Source of the DNA: Paraconiothyrium sp. Pb-2020
Taxonomy: Eukaryota > Ascomycota > Dothideomycetes > Pleosporales > Didymosphaeriaceae
Assembly: GCA_022419385.1 (NCBI GenBank)
Contig: JAJUBI010000003.1
Location: 124,001 to 188,000, forward strand
Direction: 5' to 3'
Length of the DNA stretch: 64,000 bases
Shown: one piece after another, positions 46,195 through 57,959 of the stretch
How the letters are laid out: every line of letters starts with the position of its first letter
Position numbering within the stretch: the first letter of the stretch is position 1
The notes under the pieces: model-generated
What the model saw: only the letters and a program-made list of their open reading frames with translations
Told to the model about the DNA's origin: nothing
The model's database searches: none
Made by a program: the position numbers and the translations under genes

Positions 46195-47923
46195 TTAGTA
46201 ACTCTGGGGATACTGTGATGCAGGCTGAAAGGAGAGTCAGTCACACTTCTATGTATCATATAGATGGCCCTGCGACAAGTTGTCGGTTAGCGAGCCTTGA
46301 TGCAATACGTACTGGTGAGTTCAGCATGCTCTGCCGCTTATTCCTGCTCTTCTTAATGTGTTGTTTCAGCGCACTCGAGTCGAGCGGCTTCAGAAGCTCG
46401 AAACTACAGAGCAATTCCGATGAGACCGACATGACGGCGCCCCAGTTATCGAATTCGCCGCAATACTGTTAAGATTAGCGATACATCCACGAAACCGATA
46501 CCAAATGACTCACATTTGGTGCAGAGAAGACCGTGACCAAAATACGATCATTGAAAAACTCGTAGCCGTCTTCGACCACCATGTGCGCTCTGCATACAAG
46601 ATCGAAATCATGGCGTTGCAGGAACTCCATGATAACCTTCTTTCCAAAGCAATAGCTGACTCCTCGTTCATTCGATTCCCAGTCATTCTCCATGTCCGCA
46701 GGGTCACTCCATAACAGGTCGTTCAACAATCCGTAATCTGGAACGTCCGTTGGTCGCGCGATCTGGCGAATATCGTCCATATGTGACAAGCTTGGAGAAA
46801 GCCCGCCATGTACGCAGAAGATCTTCTGCGCGACGATAGCAGCAATAGGGAGCGTGTTGAATGTGTCCACAAATGCCTTCCACACCTTGATATTACACCT
46901 CCTCTTACACTCGTCGTAGAAGCCGTACACTCGGGTGACGTTGGCGCATTCGTGGTTACCTCGCAGGAGGAAAAAGTTCTCTGGGAATTTGAGCTTGTAG
47001 CACAACAACAGCAGTATTGTCTCCAAACTTTGCTTGCCGCGGTCGACGTAGTCTCCTAAGAATAAATAGTTCGAGTTGGGCGGAAAACCGCACATCTCGA
47101 ACATGCGGATAAGATCGGTGTATTGCCCATGTACGTCCCCAACGATCTTCACGGGTGCGGATAGCTCGAGGAGGGCGGGTTGCGTGAGAAAGACCTCGCG
47201 CGCGGCCGAGCAGATAGCCATGATTTCGGCATTCTTCAAGCAGACGGTCTTCGTGACTTTGCCTGCATAGCCTGCATCCAACAACCGCTGGATCATGTCG
47301 TCCAGGTCGATTGCCTTCAGCGCACTGATCTCCATTGGAGATCCTGCAGTGTCACTTGCAGGCGGCGTTTGCTCGACTCGAGGAATGGGCTGATCCTTCT
47401 TTTGGAGTATAGATTCGCCTGGCTGAGCTGATGCCAGCGGTAGCGGCACTCCTGTTGGGCCAACATCCGACACATGATCAACCTCGCCTGTCTTCTGGGC
47501 CTCGTCTACGTGCTCGTGAGTGCCTGTGCCGACAGTTGCACCATGAACCGGTGATGGAGGCGGCTCCGGATCGTCGGGTACGGCATCGGCCATGGCGGCG
47601 GTGTTCAACGCTGCCTCTTGTGCGGAAGCTGTGGAGCCGCGGCGAGACCTGATCCCTCCCTTGCTGTTCGTTGATTTCGTCGACGCCGCATCAGATTTGT
47701 CCGGCTTGCCATTGCTATCGCTGGCAAGGTTGGAGACGGAGTTGCGGGGACTGTCCGATTTCCCCACTGGAATCTTCGATCTGATAGAATTACGAATGGA
47801 GCGTGTGGACTCCCTGGTGTCTGCTCTCTCGAATGAGCGGTAGTTCTCGCGCTCCAAGGAGACGCCGTCCACGGTGCCTTTGTCCCCCTTATCCTTCTTG
47901 CCGCTGGACTGCTGGTTGCCCAT
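46195..47923 (-). CDS. PPZ1: PPZ-type Ser/Thr protein phosphatase
   Basis: PP1-like phosphatase of the fungal PPZ group, which controls cation homeostasis and cell integrity in yeast. Exons 47923-46514, 46465-46313 and 46224-46195 give 530 residues. The N-terminus MGNQQSSGKK fits N-myristoylation. About 200 residues are Ser-rich and disordered, then the catalytic domain carries GDVHGQY, GDYVDRG, RGNHE, HGGLSP and SAPNYCGEFDN, so all metal-binding motifs are intact. The end, KKSRNKRQSMLNSPPASQYPQSY, matches the conserved PPZ tail, with the last nine residues on a 30-bp exon. Both neighbouring introns have canonical sites. Membrane anchoring through the myristate is inferred. A functional link with the cation ATPase in this window is possible but not shown. 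Confidence 0.94.
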
Positions 47924-49435
47924 GGCAGCGGTTGAGACTGCGACAAGAGCGAGTGCTGAAGCAGTACGTGTGTATATCGATCGGAGCGAAGTGGTGGGGG
48001 GGGGGAGGCGGTGCGAAGGTTGTCGCGAGCGGGGCAGTCGCTGCGTACTGTCCCAAACGGCAAGTGCTTGTTGCTACAAACAGCAGTTGCGACCCGCGAT
48101 AGGTGTCGTTATGGAAAGAAGGCCACGCGTTGTATCGGTGTTAAGGCGGCCTAAAAAGGCGTGAAAGAAAGGCAGTCAAGCGAGCCTCCGTCGGCGCTGT
48201 CACGATCTGCTTTGCAGGACACTGGGCGTCCCAGGTCGGCAGAAGGGAGGGGACGTCGGGGGGCGATTCGGTATCCTGCTGGCGAGCCAGAGCGATGGAT
48301 GTCTGTGGTTATCGTGGAAACGTGGAGTTACAGACCGCGCATGGGGCTGATAGTGATGAGTCGTGACCTCAGAGCCGAAGGCTATAGTAGCGCGAAGTAA
48401 GCGAGCAGATGGTCTAGTGCAGGCGCCGATTACGTCGCCTGGAAGTGGCGGAAGCGGGCAGATAGAGCGCAGTCGAGGCAGACGGGTGATTGCGAAAGTT
48501 CAGACGAGCACGCCGCTCTGAGTCCACAGTGGACGATGGTGGTACTAGCGCGGGGCTTGCGAGCCTGGATGCAGCCTTGGAGGCGGCTGCAAGTGACTGG
48601 GAAGGGCACCTGGTGCGGAGAGGCTTGAGAGAGCCGTCAGTGGTGCTGGAGGTGCTTGCTGAGGCTGTGAGTGGCCGAGTGTCGAGAACTACTGTGACGA
48701 CGGTGGGCCAAGAACTTGGTTGGCAGCCACGGGAGACTAACAAGGATGGCGCAGCTGGGGCGTGCGGCACAAAGAAGGCTGCGGACGCAAACACACACGC
48801 CGTTGACGGCTCGAAAGTCTAACAAGATGTCGAAAGGAACACGTATGGATTCCCTGTGCTCTGGACGGCTAAGTTTGAACATTCAAACTTCGGAAGGAAC
48901 GTAGTCACGCGTCGCCGGTGGCGGTTGATCCGAGGGCCGACGGCATCCTAGTGGCAGATCCCACCCATTGTCTGACTGTCGCAGCGATAAGCAGACTTCA
49001 TCGTATAGGAGCGAGGATTGGCGACGCTACAGCTGGTTCCTGACGAACTGGCCCGCCTCGCCTCACGTTGCGATCCCAGAAATTCACGCAAAATTTGCGC
49101 CGTTGGGCTACAACCCACTTGAGTCCTTTGCTAAAGCCCTCAAGTGCTCTTGCAGCCCAATGGACCGAATCACTTGGCGTACCCAAGATACAATTCTCTA
49201 GAAAATCACTCGCAAATGGGCAAAGGTGAATGGTATCTGCTTGCTTTATTCAATTAAGTCTTGGAGCGGTTGGATGCTCAGAATGCCCAAGCCATTGGCG
49301 CCAAGATAGAATTCCGACAACGAGGCCTTGGAACATTGACATACCGGGGATCCATCGCACAGTTATGACAATGATTGGTTTGTGATCATATAAATCCACG
49401 TGGCGGCTCACTGTCCGCTAAGCGCTCGTGTGAGC
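47924..49435. other. Intergenic
   Basis: Promoter side of the PPZ gene and 3' side of the aldehyde dehydrogenase gene. It contains a G10 run at about 47996-48005. Overlapping open frames on both strands near 48500 show no family character. Confidence 0.45.
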
Positions 49436-51095
49436 TCATAGTCTGCTTCCGAGGTTGACGTGGATGGCCTGTTGTAGTCAGTATGATTCCACAAAGGACA
49501 CCTTCATCCGAAAGACGTACCTTCTTGTTGGTATATGCTTCTAGACCAGCTTCTCCAAGTTCTCGTCCAATACCGCTCTGCTTGACGCCGCCAAATGGCA
49601 CGCGTACGTCCGAATCATTGCTTGAGTTAATCCAGACCATCCCTGCTTCAATCCGCCTAGCAACGGTGTGTGCCTTTGTAATATCCTGAGTGAATAGGGC
49701 AGCTCCCAGACCGTACGTGGAGTCATTCGCTCGTTCTATGGCTTCCTCTTCTGTCTTGAAAGAGGAAATCACCACAAACGGACCAAATACCTCTTCGCGG
49801 TATATCCTCATGTCATCTTTGACATCGGCGAAGATAGTAGGTGCAATGAAGAAGCCTTTGCCGCCTACGTCTTTGAAAGCTTCGCCTCCAGCAACCAGCT
49901 TCGCTCCGTCGGATTTACCAGCCTCGATGTACGAAAGTACCCTCTCATACTGTGCCTTGGTGACTTGTGGGCCTTGGAACGTGTCGTCTTTGAATGGGTC
50001 GCCAACTACGGAAGCCTGGGAAACGTATTCCTTGAAAGATTCAACAAATTTGTCGTAGATGCCTTCCTGTACAAGGATTCGAGAGGTTGCTGTGCAGACC
50101 TGGCCTTGGTTGTACACTAGTCAAAGTCAGCAGCTGCGAGATACATGTTTGCACATTCGTTCGACTTACTGATACCAACGTGCGACCACTTTACTGCTTG
50201 GTCCAAGTCGGCGTCGTCAAAGACCAGCAGTGGCGATTTTCCGCCAGTCTCCAGGGTAATATTCTTCATATTCACAGCGGCCATCTTCATGATCTCCTTT
50301 CCAGTGGCAGTTGATCCAGTGAAAGCAATCTTGTCAACGTCCAGGTGTTGGGCCAACGCTGCACCTGCCTTTCGGCCTTCACCGTTCAGAATATTGATGA
50401 CACCGGGCGGAAACCCGGCCTCCTTGATCAGGGACGCCAAGTACAGAATGGATAAGGGTGTTTGCTCAGCGGCCTTCATGACTACAGTGTTACCTGTGCA
50501 CAAGGCAGGGCCCAGTTTCCATGCTGCCATAGCTAGTGGGAAATTCCATGGGATGATTTGAGCGCAAACTCCCAGCGGCTCCCGTACTACATACGCCAGC
50601 TTTGCTGGCGAAGTGTCGATGACCTGTCCGTGGATCTTGTTTGCGTAACCAGCATAATATTTGATTGTGGTAATTACTTCCCCAAGATCATCGTTGAATG
50701 AGATTTGGTACGGCTTGCCGTTGTCCCAGGTCTCAATAGTTGCGAGCGTCTCCCTATGTTGCTCTATCAACTGAGCGAACTTGAACAAGAGGTCTGATCG
50801 CGCATTGGTGTCCATGTCGCGCCATGATGGATCTTTGAATGCTTTCCGCGCAGCCGCTACTGCTTTGTCGACATCTTCTGGTCCTGCTGCATAGACTGAC
50901 GCTATCTCGCTCTCGTTGCTGTTCAGGGTCAGTGAACAACCGGATTCAGGCTTGGACTTCTTCAAACCTCGGATTGATACTCGTGATTGTCTCTCCGGAC
51001 TGCGACTTCACGAACTCATTGTTGATGAAGAGACCACGTGGCTGCTTATACTTGTGGCCGTTCGGCGCAGTCAAGTCGATGAACAGATCTGACAT
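49436..51095 (-). CDS. NAD(P)+-dependent aldehyde dehydrogenase, four exons
   Basis: Oxidises aldehydes to acids. Exons 51095-50968, 50918-50170, 50116-49521 and 49468-49436 join in phase to 501 residues, the usual family length. Visible parts: IIPWNFPLAMAAWK and FTGSTATGK for cofactor binding, the general-base Glu in LETGGKSPLLVFDDADLDQAV, the catalytic Cys in MYNQGQVCTATSR, EEVFGPFVV, and PFGGVKQSGIGRELGEAGLEAYTNKK. The last 11-codon exon supplies AIHVNLGSRL, the normal C-terminus. An in-frame ATG at 51221 would add 42 residues rich in Ser, Arg and Tyr with no acidic residue, which looks like a mitochondrial presequence. Cytosolic and mitochondrial forms may both exist. No frame breaks. Confidence 0.94.
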
Positions 51096-51221
51096 GGTGC
51101 TGTAGCTTTTGTATTTCTTGTAGCCGCTGCTGATAAACGAAGAACGAGTCCAGACACGCAATTGAGAGGGTAGCGACGAATGGACAGAAGCTCTCAGAAA
51201 AGAGGAGAAAGGACAGGACAT

Positions 51222-51791
51222 CTCGGAGAGACTCGTTTATCTATGATGTGGAATCTTGATATGCGCCCCGCAGATGAGACACGAATAGGCGCGATAGATG
51301 CACGGTCGGCTGGACTTGCCGCATCTGGCTGCCGTCGCGTTTACAGCGCCGGAGAGGTCTACGACTTTGTAATCAGTGTCCACGTGCGACTGTCAAAACC
51401 TCCAGATATCGGAGCGTTCGGTCCGATCAGGGATTCTTGAGAATCTTGAGGATCTTGACAATTTTGAGAAGCCGGTTGATGCCTTATTGATGGCCTTCTG
51501 GGGGAAGAACGCGCGGGGTTGGTCGGCGCGTATGCGCAGAGCTACCCCACTGTCAACTTCGGTGAACGGCACCGAAATTCTTGAGCCCGCTGCACGAATG
51601 AACATTGCATATCGTACAGGCACACGCAGACCAACCAAATCCTCAGCATCTGTCGAAATTGAAAGTCTAAAGCATCCAGCGCATTTTAGACCTAGCATTT
51701 GACACCTCAAATTCCTCCGATCGCGTCGCGAACATCGTACCGCCATTTCCCCACAACCTTCCGCACACAACCACTGCACAACGACCCCAGC
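51222..51791. other. Intergenic divergent promoter
   Basis: Separates the divergently transcribed aldehyde dehydrogenase and methyltransferase genes. No distinct site recognised. Confidence 0.45.
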
Positions 51792-52577
51792 ATGAGCATA
51801 GACATGACCTCAGACCCTCCCTTCACCGACGCCTCCGCGCCCGACGCCCTCATCAACCATGCTCAATCGATAGAGTACTGGAACTCTGTCTCGGCAGACG
51901 CAGCAGGCATGCTCGGCGGCTATCCCCAAACCTCGCGCATCGACCTCCAAAGCTCCTCAAACTTCCTCACCAAGCTGCGCCGCGCAAAATCCACCCTCCC
52001 TGCCAAACAGTCGCTACCCCCGCTAGACAGAGTCGCAGACTGCGGCGCCGGCGTAGGCAGGATAACAAAGGAGTTCTTGCTTAAGGTGAGCAGCGTGTCG
52101 ATGTCGTGGACCGGTGAAGAAATTCACGGACGAGCTGGTGCAGAGTTTGGGGAGTGGGGAGTGGGGCGGGGATGGCGATGCTGGTGCCGCTGCTGGCAGG
52201 GGGCAGGTGGGCGAGGTCATAAACCTGGGGCTGCAGGATTGGGTGCCAGAGCAGGCGCGTATGATGCTATATGGAACCAGTGGTGTTTAGGACACTTGAC
52301 GGATGTACAGCTTGTAGCGTATTTGGAGCGGTGTAAGGTGGGGCTGCGCAAGGAGGAGGATGGGAGGCAGTCGTGGATAGTGGCCAAGGAGAATTTGTCG
52401 ACAGATCTTAAAGGGAAGGATATATATGATGAGGAGGACTCAAGTGTGACAAGGTCGGACGAGAAATTCAGGCAATTGTTCAAGGAGGCCGGACTGGAAA
52501 TCGTGGCGACGGAGCTGCAGAAAGGGTTTCCCAAGGAACTGTTCCCTGTGCGGATATATGCCTTAAAGCCAGAATGA
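51792..52577 (+). CDS. TAE1: N-terminal Xaa-Pro-Lys N-methyltransferase (NTMT1/Tae1 family), with three frame breaks
   Basis: Methylates the alpha-amino group of proteins starting X-Pro-Lys after Met removal, such as ribosomal proteins. The N-terminal part reads SIEYWNSVSADAAGMLGGY and the SAM motif is VADCGAGVGRITKEFLL. The C-terminal part reads YDAIWNQWCLGHLTDVQLV, VAKEN, DSSVTRSDEKFRQLFKEAGL and LFPVRIYALK. Between them the conserved text VDVV, PVKKFTDELVQSLG and INLGLQDWVPEQA is present but in the other two frames. One-base deletions are needed near 52086-52096, 52110 and 52258; together they restore the original frame. No intron sites explain them. Intact product would be about 260 residues. 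Confidence 0.88.
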   Translation: MSIDMTSDPPFTDASAPDALINHAQSIEYWNSVSADAAGMLGGYPQTSRIDLQSSSNFLTKLRRAKSTLPAKQSLPPLDRVADCGAGVGRITKEFLLKVSSVSMSWTGEEIHGRAGAEFGEWGVGRGWRCWCRCWQGAGGRGHKPGAAGLGARAGAYDAIWNQWCLGHLTDVQLVAYLERCKVGLRKEEDGRQSWIVAKENLSTDLKGKDIYDEEDSSVTRSDEKFRQLFKEAGLEIVATELQKGFPKELFPVRIYALKPE

Positions 52578-52722
52578 GCATTATACCCAAATCGTAGCTA
52601 TTGAAGTCTGTAAAGCGATAGCCATGTTCCTGTATGACTATTGGTATCATATTTGCGCCGTTACGCCAAAGCCATGCACCACCTTTTGCTCGCTGTGCTA
52701 CCACAATGCCTGGCAGATCCAC

Positions 52723-53706
52723 CTACCGAAACGTGGAACCCGTAGACATGAACCTATGAATCGTGTCCAGCGACATCATAGGCTGTTCCTCCTTGACCTT
52801 CTCCTTCTCGCCCGCCGCATCCTGCGCCGGCGTCCCTATTCCTGTCCCCACCACATCCTCCATCTCCTCATCTTCCTCATCTCCCGAAGCACCCTCGTCG
52901 CCAGATTCGCCATCCTGCTCCTGTTGGTTGGCCGCGTCAGCAGCCGCCTCCTCTGCAATCTCATATACATCGTTCCACAACGCCGCCAGCTGATCCTCAT
53001 CCAAGTTCGCCTTGACCCTCCTCAACTTCACCGTTCCCTCCTCGCCCTCGTCCATCTTCTCGTCATCCTCTTCAGCCGGCCTCTTAGCCTCGATGCCCCA
53101 GTCCCCGGGCACGTGCGCGAATTCTGCGGCCTTGATCAACTTTGCGAGGATCCAGTCTTTCTCTTTTGCGCCTGGCTCTTTGGAGAAGATGGTGTCGAGT
53201 AGAGGGCCGAGCTGCGGGTCTGCCGTGGGAAAGGGCGGGATGGGGAAGGAGTGCAGGGCGCGGAAGGGAGAGGGTTTCGGGGTCTTTGTTGATAAATGAT
53301 TGGATGGAGGTTATGGTGCTGCTAACGGCGGAGATACTGCGCTGGATGGAAGGCCTGGATGGTGTTAGTACGCAATATCTGCGCCACATTGGCCATGCTC
53401 AATGCGTTGAGATGTGGCAAAGGAAAACACGTGACGCGGTGATTGCTTGAAGGTGCGTGCCAGAAGCGTAGAAGAACAAATCGAAGTAGCGGATACTCTG
53501 GGCGAACTCCGTAGAGACAGTAAGAGACGTGAGTCCTTAGGTGCGACCTACCAGTCCGGCGGCGCTGTCTGGTTTGCGATGAGCTCTTTCTTCATCTGCT
53601 CCAGGATCCAGACCAGCGACATCAACCTAGTGCGCAACGACTCCAGCAATGCGACATCCGCTTTCGCGGGCTCTCCAGGCATGACCTGGTTAGTATTCGA
53701 CGCCAT
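52723..53706 (-). CDS. MED8: Mediator subunit 8
   Basis: Head-module subunit of Mediator, bridging activators and RNA polymerase II. Exon 1 (53706-53552) encodes VALLESLRTRLMSLVWILEQMKKEL. It joins exon 2 at 53354 (TG+G) to PSIQRSISAVSSTITSI. About 20 residues in, near 53300, the frame must change by one base to continue as SNHLSTKTPKPSPFRALHSF, IPPFPTADPQLGPLLDTIFS and KEKDWILAKLIKAAEF. An acidic region rich in GDEEDEEMED follows, and the end is SLDTIHRFMSTG, a Med8-like C-terminal element. The stop at 52723 overlaps a GTAGGT donor-like word, so a further small exon is possible. Identification rests on this order of segments, since the family is poorly conserved. Confidence 0.7.
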
Positions 53707-55056
53707 CCGATTATCTTGGGCGGGTCGATAGTTTCAAGGTTAGATCGGACGACTTGATGGTTGTGAGGCGTGTGGTCGGCGAGGCTGTAAGGCGATTGGT
53801 GTAGAGAGAACGGCCTGCTCCGAAAGAAGTCCGGGCGGCTTGGCAGGGCTCGTTGCCTCAACGTCTCAACGCTCTCACTTCTACATCTACGCCACGGAAT
53901 TTGATATCGACTACAAAAATTGGTCGTACACATCATACATGATCAAATATTTGTTCACTGTTCTCTTCATAAACAACGGGTTTTCCAAAAGGCAAAAGAA
54001 CGTATTCGTGCTGATCTGCGTCACTGTGGTTCATACACTATAGGCTCACAATGCATACCCTGGACGTCTCATATGCTGGGCTCAGACCAATGCGGGAAGT
54101 TGATGTTGATTTCGAGTGCCTTGCATTTGCACCTTTGAATCTGGCAGACCTGCACTCGGTGAGTTGCTAGTCGATGACTGGCCTTCATGTGAAAGGCCAC
54201 TTCACAATTACGGCCTTGTTGCTGGCACCAGGTGATGGGAAACCTGAGGTTCCTTGTCATACAATTCAACGAGAAGAAAGAGCTATGGTCGATGTTGGCG
54301 CTGGAGCTACGCTGCTACATGACCAAAATCTCCCCTTCAAGTCATCCAGCTGCTTAGTTTGAGACCATATTCAAATTCTTCGACAGGAGCACTACTCATC
54401 TGGTGGATAGCCGTTGAGGCGTGACGTAATCACGAGGTAGAGGAGAGTGGGTCCGTGCCGTCTGGTAGCGACGTCCCTCCTTCCCGTGGTTGCAAGCGTC
54501 GTCTCTCACTTTTGCTCTCTGTTGGCAAGAGCTTTGCTACTCGCTCCACCCCACCTCCACCGCGTGTTCATCTACCTGTCATATACTAATACTACTTCTA
54601 GTAGAGCATTGTAACGGGTGACTTCAGGGCATCCACGGTCTATCGGTTATACTACTCAGACTGAGCGCTAGGCGCTCTCGGCAGTTGCGTTTGGTTGTTC
54701 AAGGAAGTTCGATCAGTCTATGGAGGCGTCTCACCAGAACAATACCTCCAGGCCTGCCCCATAACCTCGTTTTGTCAACGGACTTACAATTTTCGGGAAG
54801 CTCACTTTCCATCATCCATCAATACAGGCAATCCACTGAACTACAAGGCCTATGCTGGTGCCTGTTTGGTGCCTGGGGTACTGACTTGCTGGGCTACTTC
54901 CTTCACTGTTCATCGCCACTTTCTTGCGGCAAACCCAATTGAGCCGCTGATAGACCGCATCGGCTACGACGAAGACCAATCTCCTTGACCAAGACTTGTC
55001 CTTCTGGAATTTACTGACTACCTCGTATAATCACGCTTACTCCCGTAACCTGCACC
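53707..55056. other. Intergenic
   Basis: About 1.35 kb between divergent genes. Short open frames near 54690-54990 lack family character and may be 5' leader of the next gene. Confidence 0.45.
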
Positions 55057-57469
55057 ATGGCCTGGCCGGGAAGAGGTCCAGTTGCCTACCGCCCATCGCA
55101 GGCTTGGTTCTTTGCAACCCCAGAGGAAATGCTCGGCAGGCGCGTCGTTCAAGACAACACGGATTGGGGACCAGATCCTACTCCCACGCCTTACGAGGCG
55201 TTCGCTCTCGAGTTCTCTACAAGAGATTGGGCCACTACGACAACCTCGGAGGATGATTACCAGAATAGGAAGAAAGACATTAGTGGCACTAGAACGACAG
55301 ATCCTCTCCACGGTGCGCTACAGGAACTCAAGAAGACGACTGACCCAAAGAGAGCAGACAATACCTTCATAGGTGATGTTGATGAGAAGGCGGACGGAAA
55401 GCCTAGACAACCTGGAAAAAAATCGGTCAGGAACAAGCGAAAGAAGAAGACGAAGTCGGCGCTTCACAAGGTGGCAGACGGAACAGTCTTTCTGCACGCT
55501 AAAGAGCATGTAGAACGCAATCAATCAGGAGCCCAGAGAGCAGCGGATGCATCGGCTTCTAGAACGACTGAGAACAACGGCGAAGCCAAAGACCAAACGA
55601 AGATCACCGAGATGATGAGGAATACCACCACCTCTAGCACCAAGGCGATTGGACCGAACGATGGCCGGTCCGGGTTTGGGGAGCCAGCGAACGCCGCAAG
55701 CACCATTGGAGACTATGTGTGAGTCTCCATGCACATTCGCTATACAAGACAATGCTAACGATTGAATATGTAGATCACTTTTCGATCTCGTCAAAGAGAC
55801 GGTGAGTAATTACCGCATGCAGTCTCCGTCTCATTACGCCCTTCATATCGATGTCCAGCTCTCCGATACTGGTCACAGCCCCAAGTGTGACGGTTCTAAA
55901 TTCCAGCTCGACATAACTTTCCAAAACTACAGCCGCACTATCCATTGGCTATGTAGGCAGCAGTTCCACAAAGGACTTCCAACCCGTAAGATCGTGGTGT
56001 GCAACAAAGGACGTCTCTCATTGAAAAGGCTGTTGGCCGAGCATTTTCCGGTGAGCGAATTCCGCAGACGTGTATCAGGATGTTCAAAACTCACATAATG
56101 GCAGGTTTCGGAAGCCAGTACCTCACAAGAGACAATGAGGAATTTCTGGGACGAGAATGGCAAAAGCTTCGATTGGGTCAATTTGCCTACGGAGCTTAAA
56201 GAGCACATCATCCAGTTCTGCATCGTCACGGCTCCACGTTGTCCTGACAATTTCCACAATATCAGAAGCCTCAACCGATGCGGCCCGAACAGGATGTTGC
56301 GCTCCTGTGAACTAGTTGATAGACTCGGCCGGTGGGACTCTCTTCTGCGCGTCTCGACCCAGGTCCGTGCAATCACGTTGCGACTGTGCTTTAATGGTAG
56401 CTTGGTAAATTGCCCCCAGTTCCACATTTGCTGAACGATACTTATAGTACACTACAGACATTTGATAAAGGCCTTTGCATGACAAGCTATAGCCTAGCCG
56501 ACTTCTCTGGCCGTTTCTCGAATTTGGCAAGCTGGTCTCAGATTTCCGAGCCGAACAGCGTGCCTACCAATCCCAACGACCCCGCCCACCTACTAATCGA
56601 AGTGTATCGAGACGCCCCGAAGCTCTATCCGGAGCTAAAGCGGTATGGCACTTTCTCCCAAGGTATTCGCAAGATCGACATATCGTTCGATTTGGTCGAC
56701 TTTTACCGCTTCTTCAAGGTCAAAGTGGGGGGTTTTGGTAAACAGGGCCATTCATTCGCATTCACCTATGATGTATTCGAAAAAATGCCTCAACTCAACG
56801 AGGTAAGTTACGCTGATTGGTCCAGGCCTACGAGTACTATGCTGACTGTGCGACCACTAGATTGTCGTTCGTCTGCCTAAGAACCGCAAGAAAGACTGGA
56901 TCAACAAACCTCGTCAAATGGAGTGAGTCATCCCTCAATTCGATACAACATTTGCTGACTTCATAGACGCCCCTTGTTCCACACCGTCTTTCCTTGTCCC
57001 CGCGTCATATTCAGGGTTCTTTACGAGCGTATTGCCGAGGCCCTTGCAGGGTATGAGAACGTTAACGTCAAGAATTTCCTGGAAGAAGGTGAAGAGAAGC
57101 GCTTCTGGGGTAAGTCAAGGTTCAGCGTGCATAAATAATCACAGGAGCTGACAATCCGAAGGTCTACGCAAAGATGCAGTGAAGGCCCTACAAGATACAG
57201 ATTCGCCTAGGCCTTTCCAGTCTACCATTGAAGAACTGCAAGAGATTGGTAGGCACGATGGCGGTGGTCTTAATTTGACCAAAGAAGAAATGCAGCAAGC
57301 GCGACGTGAAAAGTATGCAGTAGACAAGTTGCAGCAGGAGAGGAAGTGGATGAAGGAGCTACAGCGCGTTTTCTCTCAAGCGGCACCTGCCACTGACGAG
57401 TTCTACCCGATTCGTTGCGAGTGTGCTGTCTCTTGTCGTGAGCGGTTCGAATTCTGGCCTGCATGGTGA
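55057..57469 (+). CDS. Large hypothetical protein with F-box-like motif, six exons
   Basis: Family not recognised. Exons: 55057-55718, 55774-56050, 56105-56802, 56861-56922, 56967-57109 and 57162-57469, all with GT-AG sites. The N-terminal 230 residues are charged and low in complexity, with a strong basic patch (KKSVRNKRKKKTKSALHK). The middle has DWVNLPTELKEHIIQFCIV, which resembles an F-box, then IRSLNRCG and leucine-rich text. The C-terminus is helical and basic (LTKEEMQQARREKYAVDKL) and ends with paired Cys (CECAVSC). Within exon 3 one base is missing near 56398-56404: LRLCFNGS continues as GKLPPVPHLLNDTYSTLQTF in the next frame. A nuclear or SCF-linked role is conceivable, from the basic patch and F-box-like motif only. 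Confidence 0.65.
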
Positions 57470-57959
57470 ATGAATCACAGATTATGACGGGAATGTAAAG
57501 GTCTTCCTGTTTGTCTACGGAATTCGGGGCATAGAGCGAGTGGGGCAGATAGGGACTTGGCTTGTTTTCACTCTACTATGTCATACCTGTAGTCAAGACA
57601 TCGACAGGCATCCTCTAAACCTAGTCTCTAGGTTCATGTAACTACTTAAGGAAAGTAGTAACCTATATAATTTAAACTCCACATATCCCCAGCAACGTAT
57701 ATACTTGTGCGCAATTATGGTTGTTTGCCCAGTATAAAAGCGATGCGTACGGTACCGCATCTGGAGTTTCCATCATACATTCTGAACCAGGAGAAGTAAT
57801 ACCCACCAGATAGGTTCTACCTCGGTTGATAGTAGAGCACTGTACACACAACGTTGAGAAAGACTAGCCCGATCGAGACTTAGCGTCAGGTCAACCTGCA
57901 TTGCCACTTATCTGCAACTCCCTACACACCCCTCGACAGGGCCCCTCTACCCAGTACTC
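57470..57959. other. Intergenic
   Basis: AT-richer than the flanks around 57640-57700. The promoter of the next gene is presumably here; a TATAAAA word occurs near 57733. Confidence 0.45.

Noticed and set aside
47996..48005. G10 run upstream of the PPZ start
   Set aside because: Non-coding homopolymer with no partner motif; noted only as a likely sequencing weak spot.
48414..48822. Overlapping open frames on both strands between PPZ and ALDH
   Set aside because: Neither strand shows conserved motifs, splice structure or a credible product.
54685..54988. Open frames upstream of the 55-kb gene
   Set aside because: Short, without motifs, and better explained as leader or intergenic sequence.
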